This document shows, in pieces, positions 4,961 through 5,112 of a stretch of DNA of 5,112 bases. Location: assembly GCA_012797575.1 (NCBI GenBank), contig JAAZOW010000216.1, positions 1 to 5,112 on the forward strand, given 5' to 3'. The first letter of the stretch is position 1. Each line of letters begins with the position of its first letter. Origin of the DNA: Methanomicrobiales archaeon. GTDB taxonomy: Archaea > Halobacteriota > Methanomicrobia > Methanomicrobiales > Methanoculleaceae. Under the pieces are notes generated by a model that saw nothing but the letters and a program-made list of their open reading frames with translations, had not been told where the DNA came from and did no database searches. Made by a program: the position numbers and the translations under genes.

Positions 4961-5112
4961 TTACAGGAAATCGGCAAACGTCTTCTGGCCGAGGTTTGCG
5001 ACCGTCTTCCAGCTCCAGCGGGCACAGGGCGGCGGTCTCCCGTAGTCCCGGATGTACCGCCTGAGAAACTCGATCGTCACCGGGTCTGAGGGGTACCCGC
5101 TCCCGATACCCC
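4961..5112 (-). CDS. rnhB: Ribonuclease HII, C-terminal end only (5' partial)
   Basis: The last 49 residues of archaeal RNase HII, which nicks the RNA strand of RNA-DNA hybrids and removes ribonucleotides and primers from DNA. The frame runs in from the right edge (first complete codon at 5110-5108), so its start and most catalytic Asp/Glu residues are outside. The visible text GIGSGYPSDPVTIEFLRRYIRDYGRPPPCARWSWKTV is the conserved C-terminal region: G-S-G-Y-P-S-D-P, which includes the last catalytic-site aspartate region, followed by the helix and the R-x-S-W-K-T motif. The protein ends QKTFADFL, which resembles a PCNA-interacting (PIP) box, as known at the C-terminus of archaeal RNase HII. 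The stop is TAA. No standard start codon gives a long frame within the window, so it is easily missed. It is transcribed in the same direction as the protease gene 174 bases downstream, but the intervening TATA box suggests separate units. Confidence 0.88.
   Translation of the reverse strand, partial: GIGSGYPSDPVTIEFLRRYIRDYGRPPPCARWSWKTVANLGQKTFADFL

Noticed and set aside
4828..5045. Short open frames on both strands in the right intergenic region
   Set aside because: They overlap the hairpins and the RNase HII tail in other frames, lack ribosome binding sites, and resemble no protein.

Overview
The window reads as chromosomal DNA of a moderately GC-rich euryarchaeon. A methanogen of the Methanomicrobiales (Methanoculleus-like) is my best guess. 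The guess rests on archaeal TATA-like elements rather than bacterial -35/-10 boxes, GGTGA-type ribosome binding sites, and family choice: a DUF1059 mini-protein, a COG2229-type small GTPase, an archaeal-style RNase HII tail, a PDZ-containing site-2 protease and a 2H phosphoesterase with a C-terminal Cys-x-Cys motif. The genus is inference from recalled protein style, not a search result.

Layout. 1-445 (+) is the C-terminal two thirds of an ABC transporter ATPase that enters from the left. After a 200-base gap with a hairpin and a clear TATA box comes a 58-residue DUF1059 putative metal-binding protein (644-820, +), closed by a hairpin plus seven-T terminator (836-879). A gene-poor stretch (880-1096) leads to a short unrecognised protein (1097-1300, +), followed at once by a 2H phosphoesterase / 2'-5' RNA ligase-like protein (1363-2010, +). 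The next 276 bases (2011-2286) hold a small hairpin and one weakly supported 53-codon reading frame with a good ribosome binding site. Then a five-repeat HEAT protein (2287-2817, -) and a small Ras-like GTPase (2939-3424, +) diverge from a 121-base spacer. The GTPase ends 30 bases from the end of a convergent membrane protease of the M50/site-2 family (3455-4786, -). Beyond a 174-base spacer with two hairpins, the right edge holds the last 49 codons of RNase HII (rnhB, 4961-5112, -), which runs off the window.

How the genes work together. There is no single obvious pathway: this looks like a housekeeping and accessory mixture of mostly single-gene units. The one pairing that might be functional is the divergent HEAT-repeat protein and small GTPase (scaffold plus switch), which is only inferred from arrangement. 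Three genes (2H protein, GTPase, protease) have an A/T-rich TATA-like element centred about 26-27 bases before the preferred ATG and little or no ribosome binding site, which would fit leaderless transcripts. I see no tRNA, rRNA, CRISPR array, insertion sequence or phage gene, and no convincing novel defence-type system.
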